DNA of 64,000 bases from Intestinicryptomonas porci (GTDB taxonomy: Bacteria > Verrucomicrobiota > Verrucomicrobiia > Opitutales > Intestinicryptomonadaceae): assembly GCF_033971905.1 (NCBI RefSeq), contig NZ_JALBUT010000005.1, positions 62,001 through 126,000 of the forward strand. The letters run 5' to 3'. Positions within the stretch are counted from its first letter, which is position 1. Every line of letters starts with the position of its first letter. This document shows, in pieces, positions 19,864 to 28,811 of this stretch. Both the position numbers and the translations under genes were made by a program. The notes beneath the pieces were generated by a model that saw only the letters and a program-made list of their open reading frames with translations, had not been told where the DNA came from and did not search any database.

Positions 19864-21861
19864 ATGAAAATATTATTCTGTGTCGCTACTTTTTTATGGG
19901 GATTGACTTGTTTTGCAACTATGCAAACTCCCGATATTATAAGGCATAATTTTAATGATTCTTATACTAATATATATGAATCCACGTTAGATGCCCATAA
20001 TAATTTAAATCTGCCATTAGAAGTTTATTACGAAAAATTCCCGCAAAGAAGACCTTTTTTTGGCATTAATTCATCTGCTTGTTGGCGAGGTTATGTTGCG
20101 GAATATATGATTTCGAGCGATAACAAGCTTTATCTTACAAACGTAAAGAAAAGATGGTATTCTATTTCTGCGAAAAAAGTTATGGGGTACGAATGCGAAT
20201 ATCCGATTTTTTGCGATTGGTTTTCAATTGATAATTGGCGTGTAGGAAGCGTGTTTGATTTCGAGTACAAAAAAATTTCCGTAAAAAACGGCATAGTTGA
20301 TTACGAGATAGAAGAATTTGGAAGCGATTGGTATTCAACTTCCGATATGGAGCGCAGGGCGGGTTTATTATATAGTCCTCAAAATGACAACTACAATAAT
20401 TGGCATACGCTTATGGAGTTAAGTTCCCCTCAACGACATCTTTCAAAAGACGATTATTTTAAATTGTATGATGGCGGAATTTTCAAAACAAGGGGGCTTG
20501 TCAATTTTAAAGATGATAGACTCATACTTTTTGTGCCGAAAACAATAAAAATCTCCATTTCATACATCGAACTTAAAAATGACGATAAATATAAAAACTT
20601 TGATGGGAAATCAGTAGAGTGCGAAATTAGATTTATCAAAAATGATTATGATTTGCGTGGATATTTTGAAGTTCTAAGCATGCGCGAACTTTCAAAATCT
20701 GAAAGTATCCATAAAAATATTCCACTCAAATTTTATAGAGATGTTTGTGAGATTTATGATTTAGAACAATCTTATAGATTTCATAAAGAAGCTATGGATA
20801 TTTCCAAAATAGATTTTTCAAAGCTTAAATTCAAATTGGAAGAAGATGGTTTATTATTCATTTTTTATAACGCAGATGAAAATATTGAGGAAACGGAATT
20901 TATTTCAGAGTCTGGTTTTGCCTCGTCTCAGATAACAGAAATTTTTTCCAAAAACGGCTCTTTTAAAATCAGAAAATACATTTCTCCTGAAAAAATTGGA
21001 GGGAAATATATTTATAATCTTTATATAGGCGATAAAAAAGTTTGGGAGTATGAGTTTGGCAAAAATCTGTATTCTGACATATATGTTGCAGAAGATGAAG
21101 AAGATTTTTACCATATTCTTTCGCTTATTCCAAAAACAACGGAGTCTGAAAAAATCTTAAATGATGCCTTTTATAGTTATTTTGAAAGATTTAAAGGCGG
21201 AGGGAAAATCTATTCTTTCAAGCTTAAAAAACTTTACGATATTTTAAACGCTACGCCCGATTTTTACGAAAAAAATATAGACCGATTTATACATAATCTT
21301 GATTATGAAATTTTCGATATTAAGACCAAAATTAAAATCGCAAAAATTGCCGAGAAAAAATCTGATAAGTTTTTGCCGCTTGCACATGCAAATTTAGACG
21401 AATTGCATGACCCGCAAACCTTGCAAAAACTAATTCGAGAAACAACGGAAATTTATGAATTGGAAGATGGCGTTTATAAGCTGATTAGCGCAAAAAATAT
21501 AGAAGAAAAATCTCAGAGTAAACCCCAAAAAGATTTTGCCATTGCAATGTATCATATAGACATTGTGAAAAAATATTTTCCGCAAAATTACGCAAAAATC
21601 ATAAAAGAAGGCATAAAATATTATAAAGAAAATCCTGAACTTTTAGAAGGAATTTCTTTTAATAGCCTTCTCTTGCTTGCGCAAAATTCAACAGATTGGG
21701 AAGATAAAATTTTCTTTGCAAAAGCAATGTCAAAAGAATTGTCAAACCCAATTTCAGAAAGCGAAATCGAAAAAACAAAAGGCAACTCCGACGCCTTTAA
21801 GTCGCTAATAAATGCGCTTATTAAAAACAAAAATGACCGCAGCATAGATTATGTTTTTTGA
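19864..21861 (+). CDS. Large secreted protein of unknown function
   Basis: The 665-residue protein has a signal peptide (MKILFCVATFLWGLTCFA). The mature part is rich in Lys, Tyr, Asp and Glu, and its C-terminal half looks helical. I recognise no family and no catalytic motif. The gene is markedly richer in A and T than its neighbours, and its codon use resembles the other AT-rich island genes, which suggests recent acquisition or relaxed selection. The start at 19864 is chosen for the signal peptide; a 13-codon upstream extension has no support. No ribosome binding site precedes it. Confidence 0.7.
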   Translation: MKILFCVATFLWGLTCFATMQTPDIIRHNFNDSYTNIYESTLDAHNNLNLPLEVYYEKFPQRRPFFGINSSACWRGYVAEYMISSDNKLYLTNVKKRWYSISAKKVMGYECEYPIFCDWFSIDNWRVGSVFDFEYKKISVKNGIVDYEIEEFGSDWYSTSDMERRAGLLYSPQNDNYNNWHTLMELSSPQRHLSKDDYFKLYDGGIFKTRGLVNFKDDRLILFVPKTIKISISYIELKNDDKYKNFDGKSVECEIRFIKNDYDLRGYFEVLSMRELSKSESIHKNIPLKFYRDVCEIYDLEQSYRFHKEAMDISKIDFSKLKFKLEEDGLLFIFYNADENIEETEFISESGFASSQITEIFSKNGSFKIRKYISPEKIGGKYIYNLYIGDKKVWEYEFGKNLYSDIYVAEDEEDFYHILSLIPKTTESEKILNDAFYSYFERFKGGGKIYSFKLKKLYDILNATPDFYEKNIDRFIHNLDYEIFDIKTKIKIAKIAEKKSDKFLPLAHANLDELHDPQTLQKLIRETTEIYELEDGVYKLISAKNIEEKSQSKPQKDFAIAMYHIDIVKKYFPQNYAKIIKEGIKYYKENPELLEGISFNSLLLLAQNSTDWEDKIFFAKAMSKELSNPISESEIEKTKGNSDAFKSLINALIKNKNDRSIDYVF

Positions 21862-21925
21862 GTATTAACACCGCGTTTCTTTGTTGCGTTTAGGATAAAT
21901 TTCTGCTTGTCTTGACGTTTTTATC

Positions 21926-23833
21926 ATGAGCTTGATTTCGCTTAACAATGTATCGCTTAGGTATGGGGCGCATGTTCTTTTGGACAGGGCGGATTTGAAC
22001 GTCGCAAAGGGCGATTTTCTTGCGATTGTAGGGCGAAACGGGTGCGGAAAAACGAGCCTCTTGAAGATTATAGCGGGCGTTGGAGAACCCGATAGCGGAA
22101 TGGTCGAAAGGCAGCGCGGAATAAAAACCGCATATTTACCGCAGGAAGTCCCGACGGATTTGTCGGGGAGTGTGTATGATGTTGTGGCGGGCGGATTGAA
22201 GGAAATAGGGCAAAAGCTTGTCAGGTACCGCAATCTTTCGGCAACCATTTCCGCCGCGCATTCCGTTGAAGTTCAAAATGAATTTGACCGCCTCGTCCAC
22301 GAAATCAACGAACTTGATTTGTGGAGTTTCGACGTTAAAATTTCAGAGACAATCGAAAAGCTTGAACTCGATGCAACTATGGAAGTTTCCACTTTTTCTG
22401 CCGGTCTTAAACGCAGGGTTTTGCTTGGCAGGGAGCTTGTGCAAAATCCGGACGTTCTTATCTTGGACGAGCCTACAAACCATTTGGACATAGAATCGGT
22501 GATTTGGCTTGAAAGCTTCTTGAAAGAATCGGGAAAAACTCTCGTGTTCGTTTCTCACGACAGGGTTTTTTTGGAAAATTTGGCGACGAGAGTTGTGGAA
22601 GTTGACAGGGCAAAACTCATATCTTTTGACTGCGGATTTAAGGAATTTTTGAAAAGGCGCGACGAGCTTTTGGAGTCGATTTCGCGCAACGAGGAAATTT
22701 TCGACAAGAAGCTCGCGCAGGAAGAGGCGTGGCTTAGACAGGGAATAAAGGCGCGGCGAACGCGCAACGAAGGCAGGGTTCGCGAGCTTATGCGGCTTCG
22801 CAAAATCCGCAGGGAGCGCAGGGAGCGTTTGGGCAGCGTCTCTTTAAAAATTCAAGATGCCAACGCAAGCGGGCAAAAAGTCATGGAAGTCGAAAACATC
22901 TGCGTGAATTTCGGCGAGCGTAAGATTATCGACGGATTTTCAACCACGATTTACCGCGGCGACAAAATCGGAATAATCGGGCGTAACGGCATCGGCAAAA
23001 CGACTCTTTTGAACGCTCTTTTGGGGAAGATAAAGCTTTCTCAAGGTGTTGTGAATTTCGGTACGCGCCTTCAAATTGCATATTTCGACCAGCTAAGACA
23101 AAATCTTAATCCGAGCCAAAAGCCTTTCGACTACATCGGGGAAGGCTCAGACTATGTGACAGTTGGCTCTCAAAAGCAAAGCGTAGTCGGCTACCTTCAA
23201 AATTTTCTGTTCACACCCGAACAAATACATGGCGAAATCGCAATGCTCTCAGGCGGCGAAAAAAACAGGCTTTTGCTTGCAAAACTCTTTTCAAACCCCG
23301 CGAATGTGCTTGTCTTGGACGAGCCTACAAACGACCTCGACATGCAGACCATAGAGATTTTGGAAAATACCCTCGTGGATTTCCAAGGCACAATTCTGCT
23401 GGTTTCGCACGACAGGCAATTCTTAAACAATATCGTAACCGCTGTTTTCGGATTTGAGGAAAACGGAAAAATAACCGAGCTTGTCGGCGGATACGATGAA
23501 TGGTTTAAATACAGAAGCCAAAAAATTCAGGCGGCTTCTCCAAAGCCCAAAGCGGAATCTTTGCCGAAACCAAAATCCGCCAAACGCGAAAAATTCACAA
23601 ACAAAGAACGCATGGAGCTTGAGGGAATGCAGGGGAAAATCGAAGCGTTGGAGCGCGAGCAGGAAGAACTTTCAAATAAACTTCAAGATGTGGATTTTAT
23701 TCGCCAAAATGTTGAAAAACTTCCCGAAATCAACGCCCGCCTTGAAGAAATCCAAAGGATAGAGAACGAACTTTTCGAGAGATGGTCATACCTTGAAGAA
23801 CGCAAAACCGCCCTTGAAAACCCAAAAATATAA
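21926..23833 (+). CDS. ABC-F family ATPase (Uup-like)
   Basis: The 635-residue soluble protein has two nucleotide-binding domains and no membrane segments. First: Walker A GRNGCGKTS, SAGLKRR-type signature, LDEPTNHLD. Second: GRNGIGKTT, LSGGEKNR, LDEPTNDLD. A charged linker lies between them and a coiled-coil C-terminal tail (about 560-635) is typical of Uup. ABC-F proteins act on ribosomes or branched DNA intermediates; Uup-like is the best fit by the C-terminal extension. The first signature has SAGL rather than SGGE, which is a common variation. Confidence 0.87.
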   Translation: MSLISLNNVSLRYGAHVLLDRADLNVAKGDFLAIVGRNGCGKTSLLKIIAGVGEPDSGMVERQRGIKTAYLPQEVPTDLSGSVYDVVAGGLKEIGQKLVRYRNLSATISAAHSVEVQNEFDRLVHEINELDLWSFDVKISETIEKLELDATMEVSTFSAGLKRRVLLGRELVQNPDVLILDEPTNHLDIESVIWLESFLKESGKTLVFVSHDRVFLENLATRVVEVDRAKLISFDCGFKEFLKRRDELLESISRNEEIFDKKLAQEEAWLRQGIKARRTRNEGRVRELMRLRKIRRERRERLGSVSLKIQDANASGQKVMEVENICVNFGERKIIDGFSTTIYRGDKIGIIGRNGIGKTTLLNALLGKIKLSQGVVNFGTRLQIAYFDQLRQNLNPSQKPFDYIGEGSDYVTVGSQKQSVVGYLQNFLFTPEQIHGEIAMLSGGEKNRLLLAKLFSNPANVLVLDEPTNDLDMQTIEILENTLVDFQGTILLVSHDRQFLNNIVTAVFGFEENGKITELVGGYDEWFKYRSQKIQAASPKPKAESLPKPKSAKREKFTNKERMELEGMQGKIEALEREQEELSNKLQDVDFIRQNVEKLPEINARLEEIQRIENELFERWSYLEERKTALENPKI

Positions 23834-23862
23834 ATTGAATTTGAATATGTTGCTAATTTTTA

Positions 23863-23895
23863 TTGACATAAAAGCGAAAATAAAGAACATATAAA
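23863..23895 (+). promoter_or_regulatory. Putative tRNA-Pro promoter
   Basis: A perfect TTGACA at 23863-23868 is followed by CATATAAA (23888-23895). Spacing to the best -10 hexamer is 19-21 bases, longer than usual, so the exact -10 is uncertain. Confidence 0.45.
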
Positions 23896-23907
23896 ATTTT
23901 TCAATTA

Positions 23908-23981
<74 letters not shown>

Positions 23982-24113
23982 TTGATTTTTAAGCTTGTAA
24001 ACAAAAGCGTTTGCGGCGTGGGGCTTGGTGGGGCTTTATTTTGTTAGTTTCACTTTTTTGTTTAGCCACCTTTGGGTGAGGCGTTTACTTTATCCGATTT
24101 TATCTTTTTGCGT

Positions 24114-25022
24114 TTATTCAGATTCGAGTTTATAGCTTACGAAGGCTAAGTGTTTGTTGTCGGGAGACCAAGAGTTAACGTTTATTGTGCCTTGTCCGCC
24201 GAACAGTTTTGCAATTGTTCTTGCGTTTGTGCCGTCGCAATTCATTACTCTAAGCTCCACGTTTTTGTTTGCGGGGTGGCTGTCGGGTTTTACATCTCCC
24301 TTTTGATAGGAGAGATATGCCACAAGCTTATTGTTTGGCGATGGATGGGCAAACCATGAATTTCTTGTTTCGTCGAATGTAATTTGCGTTTGGTTTGTAC
24401 CGTCCGGGTTCATTCGCCAAATTTGCATAAGCCCTGTTCTGCATGAATTAAACCAAATTTGACCGTCCGGGGCAAATTCTGCTCCGTCGTCGAGTTCGGG
24501 GGCAGTTGTAAGGCGTTTTTCAGCTCCGCCCGTTGCGGAAATCACATAGATGTCGTAATTGCCCTTTCTTCCCGCGCAATATGAAAGTGTCTTTTTGTCG
24601 GGACTCCATCCGTGCAGGTAGCTCGGCCCTGCCGCGGTGATAAGTGTCGGCTTTCCCCCTTCGATTGGCAATGTATATATGCGCGACTGTCTGTCTTCTT
24701 TGGAGTGGTGGCTTATCGCGATTTCCTTGCCGTCGGGGGACAGAACGTGGTCGTTATTGCAGCTGTCGGCAAAATCGGTATTGATTTCAACGGGGTTTTG
24801 CGGATTGTCGGGGGATATTTTGTAAAGTTTGCCGCCGCTGTTATAGATTAGCCATTTGCCGTCTTGCGTCCAGTTGGGGGCTTCTATTTTATGAGGAAAC
24901 GTTTTTACGATGCGCCTTGACCCATCTTCGATATTTATGATTTCCAAAAAGCTTGTGAGCTTTTCGGCGTTTGCGCTCAGCGCGAGAATTAGCGCGGAAA
25001 TAAATAGATACAGCTTTTTCAT
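24114..25022 (-). CDS. Secreted TolB-like beta-propeller protein
   Basis: The 302-residue protein has a signal peptide (MKKLYLFISALILALSANA). At least five WD40-like PD40 blades follow, of the type APNWTQDGKWLIY, LSPDGKEIAI, HGWSPDKKTLSYCAG, EFAPDGQIWFN and NSWSPDNKHLAFVSY. It resembles TolB propeller domains but lacks the TolB N-terminal domain, so it is not TolB itself. Periplasmic ligand binding is likely. ATG 25022 is preferred over 25028. Confidence 0.82.
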   Translation of the reverse strand: MKKLYLFISALILALSANAEKLTSFLEIINIEDGSRRIVKTFPHKIEAPNWTQDGKWLIYNSGGKLYKISPDNPQNPVEINTDFADSCNNDHVLSPDGKEIAISHHSKEDRQSRIYTLPIEGGKPTLITAAGPSYLHGWSPDKKTLSYCAGRKGNYDIYVISATGGAEKRLTTAPELDDGAEFAPDGQIWFNSCRTGLMQIWRMNPDGTNQTQITFDETRNSWFAHPSPNNKLVAYLSYQKGDVKPDSHPANKNVELRVMNCDGTNARTIAKLFGGQGTINVNSWSPDNKHLAFVSYKLESE

Positions 25023-25043
25023 AGGCAATAAATTTGTTAACTG

Positions 25044-25061
25044 GAAAATTTTTTACGCGCC
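25044..25061 (+). repeat. 18-base direct repeat, copy 1
   Basis: GAAAATTTTTTACGCGCC occurs here and again, identically, at 25250-25267 in the same intergenic region. Confidence 0.8.
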
Positions 25062-25249
25062 TCGTTTTGTCTTGTCAAATTTTAAAAAAGTTCCCCAAAA
25101 ATTTTGATTTAAGTTGGTGGATTTTTACCGCGGGGCAGTTCGCGATAACTTGACGCATTTAATTAAAATAGTTTTCCGCATAAATTTGCGCGGAGAATAA
25201 TAAAAAAGATTGATTTCCATATAAAAAAGCTGATCATAAATATTCAGAA

Positions 25250-25267
25250 GAAAATTTTTTACGCGCC
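25250..25267 (+). repeat. 18-base direct repeat, copy 2
   Basis: Exact second copy of the repeat at 25044-25061, 206 bases downstream and 45 bases before the Sel1-repeat gene. Confidence 0.8.
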
Positions 25268-25312
25268 AATGATTAAATTGGCTTGCAGAAATTAAAAAAA
25301 ATAAAAACGAAA

Positions 25313-26362
25313 ATGAAAAAGATTATATCAAGTATTATTCGCTTTTTTAATAGTTGCGAACGCCATCCCGAAGAAAATTATAAAAAGACAGAAGAGTTAC
25401 TTCAATCTGTGAAAACAGAACATAACGTCGAAATTTTGCGTGAAGCAGCCGAACAGGGAGATGCTTTTGCGCAATGGTCTCTTGGTATTTGTTATTCCAA
25501 TGGTGAAGGCGTTGAAAAGAATCCTTATGAAGCAGTAAGATGGTATCGAAAGGCAGCAGATCAGGGATATGCTAGTGCGCAAAGATCTCTTGGTTTTTGT
25601 TATTCCAATGGGGATGGCGTTAAAAAGAATCCTTATGAAGCAGTAAGATGGTATCGAAAAGCAGCCGAACAGGGAAATGCTTTTGCGCAATGGGATCTTG
25701 GCTTTTGTTATTATTATGGTGAGGGTGTTGAAAAGAATCCTTACGAAGCGGTAAGATGGTATAGAAAGGCAGCCGAACAGGGATATGATCTTGCGCAAAG
25801 ATCTCTTGGTCTTTGCTATAAAAAAGGAGAAGGAGTGGAAAAGAACCTTTATGAAGCAGTGAAATGGTATCGAAAATCAGCCGAACAGGGAAATGCTGAT
25901 GCTCAATGCTCTCTTGGTATTTGCTATGAAAACGGAGAAGGAGTGGAAAAGAACCTTTATGAAGCAGTGAAATGGTATCGAAAAGCAGCCGAACAAGGAG
26001 ATGCTGATGCTCAGTATTTTCTTGGAGCTTGTTATGAAAACGGAGAAGGAGTGGAAAAGAACCCTTATGAAGCTGCAAAATGGTATCATGAAGCAGCCGA
26101 ACAGGGAGATGCTCATGCGCAATGCTCTCTTGGCTTTTGTTATTATTATGGTGAAGGCGTTGAAAAGAATCCTTACGAAGCGGTAAGATGGTATCGAAAA
26201 GCAGCCGAACAGGGAAATGCTAGTGCGCAAGGTTTTTTGGGATGTTGTTATTATTTGGGTGAAGGTGTTGAAGAAAATTACTCTGAAGCCATAAAATGGT
26301 GTAGTAAAGCAGCTGCGCAGGGGGATGAATATGCAATTGAAGCCCTGAAAAGATTTAGATAA
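25313..26362 (+). CDS. Sel1-repeat protein with near-identical tandem repeats
   Basis: The 349-residue protein consists of a short basic N-terminus followed by eight complete 36-residue Sel1-like repeats and a partial ninth. The consensus is AQ.SLG.CY..GEGVEKNPYEAV.WYRKAAEQG. Such solenoids mediate protein-protein contacts. There is no convincing signal peptide, and each repeat has one cysteine, which suits the cytoplasm. The start at 25313 is preferred to 25283. The 108-base DNA units are nearly identical, so copy number may vary. No enzymatic role is visible. Confidence 0.88.
   Translation: MKKIISSIIRFFNSCERHPEENYKKTEELLQSVKTEHNVEILREAAEQGDAFAQWSLGICYSNGEGVEKNPYEAVRWYRKAADQGYASAQRSLGFCYSNGDGVKKNPYEAVRWYRKAAEQGNAFAQWDLGFCYYYGEGVEKNPYEAVRWYRKAAEQGYDLAQRSLGLCYKKGEGVEKNLYEAVKWYRKSAEQGNADAQCSLGICYENGEGVEKNLYEAVKWYRKAAEQGDADAQYFLGACYENGEGVEKNPYEAAKWYHEAAEQGDAHAQCSLGFCYYYGEGVEKNPYEAVRWYRKAAEQGNASAQGFLGCCYYLGEGVEENYSEAIKWCSKAAAQGDEYAIEALKRFR
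25469..26332 (+). repeat. Tandem array of 108-base coding repeats
   Basis: About eight 108-base units encode the Sel1 repeats. Units 5-7 share one spelling (GGAGAAGGAGTGGAAAAG) and the others share another (GGTGAAGGCGTTGAAAAG), showing stepwise internal duplication. Boundaries are approximate. Confidence 0.8.
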
Positions 26363-26385
26363 TTCCTAAAAAATTGTTTCCCAAG

Positions 26386-26417
26386 CAAAAAGACCCCCCT
26401 GTGTCGGGGCTTTTTTG
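26386..26417. terminator. Probable bidirectional terminator
   Basis: An AAAAAG-(A)-CCCC / GGGGCTTTTT stem with one bulged base lies between the converging Sel1 and BASS transporter genes. Confidence 0.65.
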
Positions 26418-26439
26418 TTTTGGGCGGGAAGGGGGCTAA

Positions 26440-27363
26440 TTATTTCTCGAGCTTTTTGTAGAGTTGGGCGAGGATTGCGCCTGAAATATTGTGCCAGACC
26501 GAAAATATCGCCCCCGGAACCGCCGCCATTGCAAGGCTTGGGAATGCGCTTGAAGCAAGGCTTGCGGCGAGCCCCGAATTTTGCATTCCTATTTCTATCG
26601 ACAATGCTTTTGTTTTTGAAAGGCTCATGCCGAACATTCGCGCAATCAAAAATCCGCAGGCAAAGCCCAAAATATTGTGTAGTATCACAACGCAAAAAAT
26701 AACTCCCGCGCCGTCAAATATGTTTTGCGAATTATGGGAGACAATACAGCCCACGATTAGCGCGATTGCCGCAACTGCCATGCTTGGCGATATTTTTGCG
26801 AGCGTATTCAGCTTGTCTTTAAAAATTCTTTTGATTGCAAGCCCGAACGCGATTGGGATTATCACTACTTCAAATATAGACCACGCCATTTTTAGCGCGT
26901 CAACTTCTACATTTTTACGCAGGCAAAGATATACTATAAGCGGCGTAATGACAGGCGCAAGCAGGGTATTTACTGCTGTCATTCCGATAGACAAGGCGAC
27001 ATCGCCTTTCGCGATAAAAGTTATGACGTTGCTTGCCGTTCCGCCGGGGCATGCGCCGACCAAAATCACGCCTGCCGCAAGCGCGGGGTCGAGAGCAAAA
27101 ATCTTTGAGAGGGCGTACGCAATCAGCGGCATTAGCGTAAATTGCGCGGCGCATCCTATTAAGACATCTTTGGGATGAACCAGAACTTCTTTGAAATCGC
27201 GCGCATTCATGTTCAGCCCCATTGCGAACATTATGAGCATCAAAAGCGGCGGCACAAGCGAGCCGTCCATCCACAAGAAAGTTTTTGGGAAATACAGGGC
27301 GCATATTGCCGCGCCAAAGACGATTAGGGCGATGTGCCGAGAAATAAAATCGCAAAATTTCAT
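26440..27363 (-). CDS. Bile acid:sodium symporter (BASS) family transporter
   Basis: The 307-residue inner-membrane protein has about nine to ten hydrophobic helices. The hallmarks of the ASBT/BASS fold are present: FAMGLNM near residue 45, GACPGGTASNVITFIAKGD near 103-121 and EIGMQNSGLA near 260. Relatives move organic anions such as bile acids, pantoate or keto acids with sodium. The substrate cannot be deduced from this context. It is divergent from the unknown secreted gene at 27513. Confidence 0.88.
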   Translation of the reverse strand: MKFCDFISRHIALIVFGAAICALYFPKTFLWMDGSLVPPLLMLIMFAMGLNMNARDFKEVLVHPKDVLIGCAAQFTLMPLIAYALSKIFALDPALAAGVILVGACPGGTASNVITFIAKGDVALSIGMTAVNTLLAPVITPLIVYLCLRKNVEVDALKMAWSIFEVVIIPIAFGLAIKRIFKDKLNTLAKISPSMAVAAIALIVGCIVSHNSQNIFDGAGVIFCVVILHNILGFACGFLIARMFGMSLSKTKALSIEIGMQNSGLAASLASSAFPSLAMAAVPGAIFSVWHNISGAILAQLYKKLEK

Positions 27364-27512
27364 GGGCTGCGGTTGTTATGGATTGTAGGAAAATGAGCGT
27401 GCTTTTTTATTTAAAAATAATTGTTTGTTTTGCGGGGTGGTCAACATTTTTGTATGGTGGTTTTTTGCGCTTGAATATTTTTTTTAAGGCTGAAAATATA
27501 CATTCGGTGTCC

Positions 27513-28760
27513 ATGAAATATTATTTATTGCTTTTCGTTTCGGTTTTTCAAATCTTTGCGGGTTTTGCGCTTGCGAAAGACTACAAGTTTAGCGGCTCGA
27601 TTTCCAGGGAGGTGCTTGAAAACTATTTGGAAAGGTCGATAACTCTTATGGATTTTGCCAACATGCCCAAGTTTTCGACGGAGGGCGATTATCCGCGCAA
27701 GGAGCTTGACATTGAATTTGTTAGGGATGTCGGGGCAAAGTTTGTGGGAAGAGCCATTTACAGGTGGGGCGGCGAGGACGCCTTGAACAATCCCGAATTT
27801 TTTTCTTATGCGAAAAATTTAATCGAAAAACTGCATTTGGTTGACGAAGAAATCATTGTGCAGGGTGCGGTGTTTGAGGCGGTTTATCCGACGGTGGAAA
27901 AAGTGGCAATTCCCGCATGGGTATTTGTGGAAATGTCTTTGCCCGTTGAAAAACGCAATTTCTCCTACGATAAAATGGTATTTGAAAATGGGCTTTACAG
28001 AAATCACTGGGGCAGGGGCGGCAGTGTGCCGGACATAACCCGCTTGGAAACGCGCCTATGGTTTTTGTATCTTGTCGGCTCTTATGTAAAAATCGGCGTC
28101 GAAGCTATCCACTTGGGGCAGGTAAAGCTCATGGGGGCGAATGACCCTGAAATGGGGGGTTGGGCTGACTTCATAAAGTTTCTGCGAAAATTTGCCGACC
28201 GCCATGCGCGCCGCAACAAAATCATATTTGACGCTCACACGCCCGACGGCTCAATGCTTTACAAGGGTGAAAGTTTGCTCGACTTCAATTCGTTTCCGCT
28301 TCGCATAAAGGAAGACTGTTTGGACGAGCCTGAAAAGATGAAAGGAATTTTGGAAGTCGGGCATACTGATTCGATTTACAAAAGAAGCGCGGGCTGCAAA
28401 ACCCCTAACGGATGGAGCTGCGACAGCCTGCCTTATCTTGTCGAATTTGACAATTTCGGAATATCAAACCATGCGGGAAAGGCGGATTTAAACGACCATT
28501 TCATATGGGGGTACGACGAAATAACATGGCTTTATTTGCAGCCGCAAGAAGAGCGCGAACGCTGGCTTAAATACGCTTATGAATGGATTAAGAAAACCGA
28601 TAAAAACGGGCATCTTCAAATGCCCGCAACGCGTATTTTGACGTTGAAAAAGTCTCAGCGCGGAAAGATAACGGTTCGCTCTGTCCCTCCGCAAGAAGGC
28701 ATTTCGCATACTCTTAATTTGCAGTCTTGCATAAAAAGGATATGGGAGAGTGAAAAATAA
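27513..28760 (+). CDS. Secreted protein of unknown function, possibly TIM-barrel glycosidase-like
   Basis: The 415-residue protein has a clear signal peptide (MKYYLLLFVSVFQIFAGFALA). The mature part has alternating strand and helix segments, for example KFVGRAIYRWGG, EEIIVQGAVFEAVYP, VGVEAIHLGQ-like and NKIIFDAHTPDGS, suggestive of a barrel with several buried acidic residues. I cannot name a family. Position beside two DUF1080 genes suggests carbohydrate work. The longer in-frame start at 27378 is rejected because it would bury the signal peptide. No ribosome binding site is seen. Confidence 0.65.
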   Translation: MKYYLLLFVSVFQIFAGFALAKDYKFSGSISREVLENYLERSITLMDFANMPKFSTEGDYPRKELDIEFVRDVGAKFVGRAIYRWGGEDALNNPEFFSYAKNLIEKLHLVDEEIIVQGAVFEAVYPTVEKVAIPAWVFVEMSLPVEKRNFSYDKMVFENGLYRNHWGRGGSVPDITRLETRLWFLYLVGSYVKIGVEAIHLGQVKLMGANDPEMGGWADFIKFLRKFADRHARRNKIIFDAHTPDGSMLYKGESLLDFNSFPLRIKEDCLDEPEKMKGILEVGHTDSIYKRSAGCKTPNGWSCDSLPYLVEFDNFGISNHAGKADLNDHFIWGYDEITWLYLQPQEERERWLKYAYEWIKKTDKNGHLQMPATRILTLKKSQRGKITVRSVPPQEGISHTLNLQSCIKRIWESEK

Positions 28761-28763
28761 AAA

Positions 28764-28787
28764 CGGGCGCAAAAAAACATGCGCCCG
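28764..28787 (-). terminator. Terminator of the first DUF1080 gene
   Basis: A perfect CGGGCGCA/TGCGCCCG stem with an 8-base loop is followed on the minus strand by TTTTTATTTTT. Confidence 0.82.
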
Positions 28788-28811
28788 CAAAACAAAAAAG
28801 ATTTTAATTTC

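Noticed and set aside
24042..24113. Weak hairpin after tRNA-Pro
   Set aside because: The CACC/GGGTG stem is too short to call a terminator.
25397..26230. Minus-strand frames across the Sel1 array
   Set aside because: They are mirror frames of the repeats, with no start signals or homology.
25469..26332. CRISPR-like repeats
   Set aside because: The repeats are contiguous 108-base coding units without spacers.
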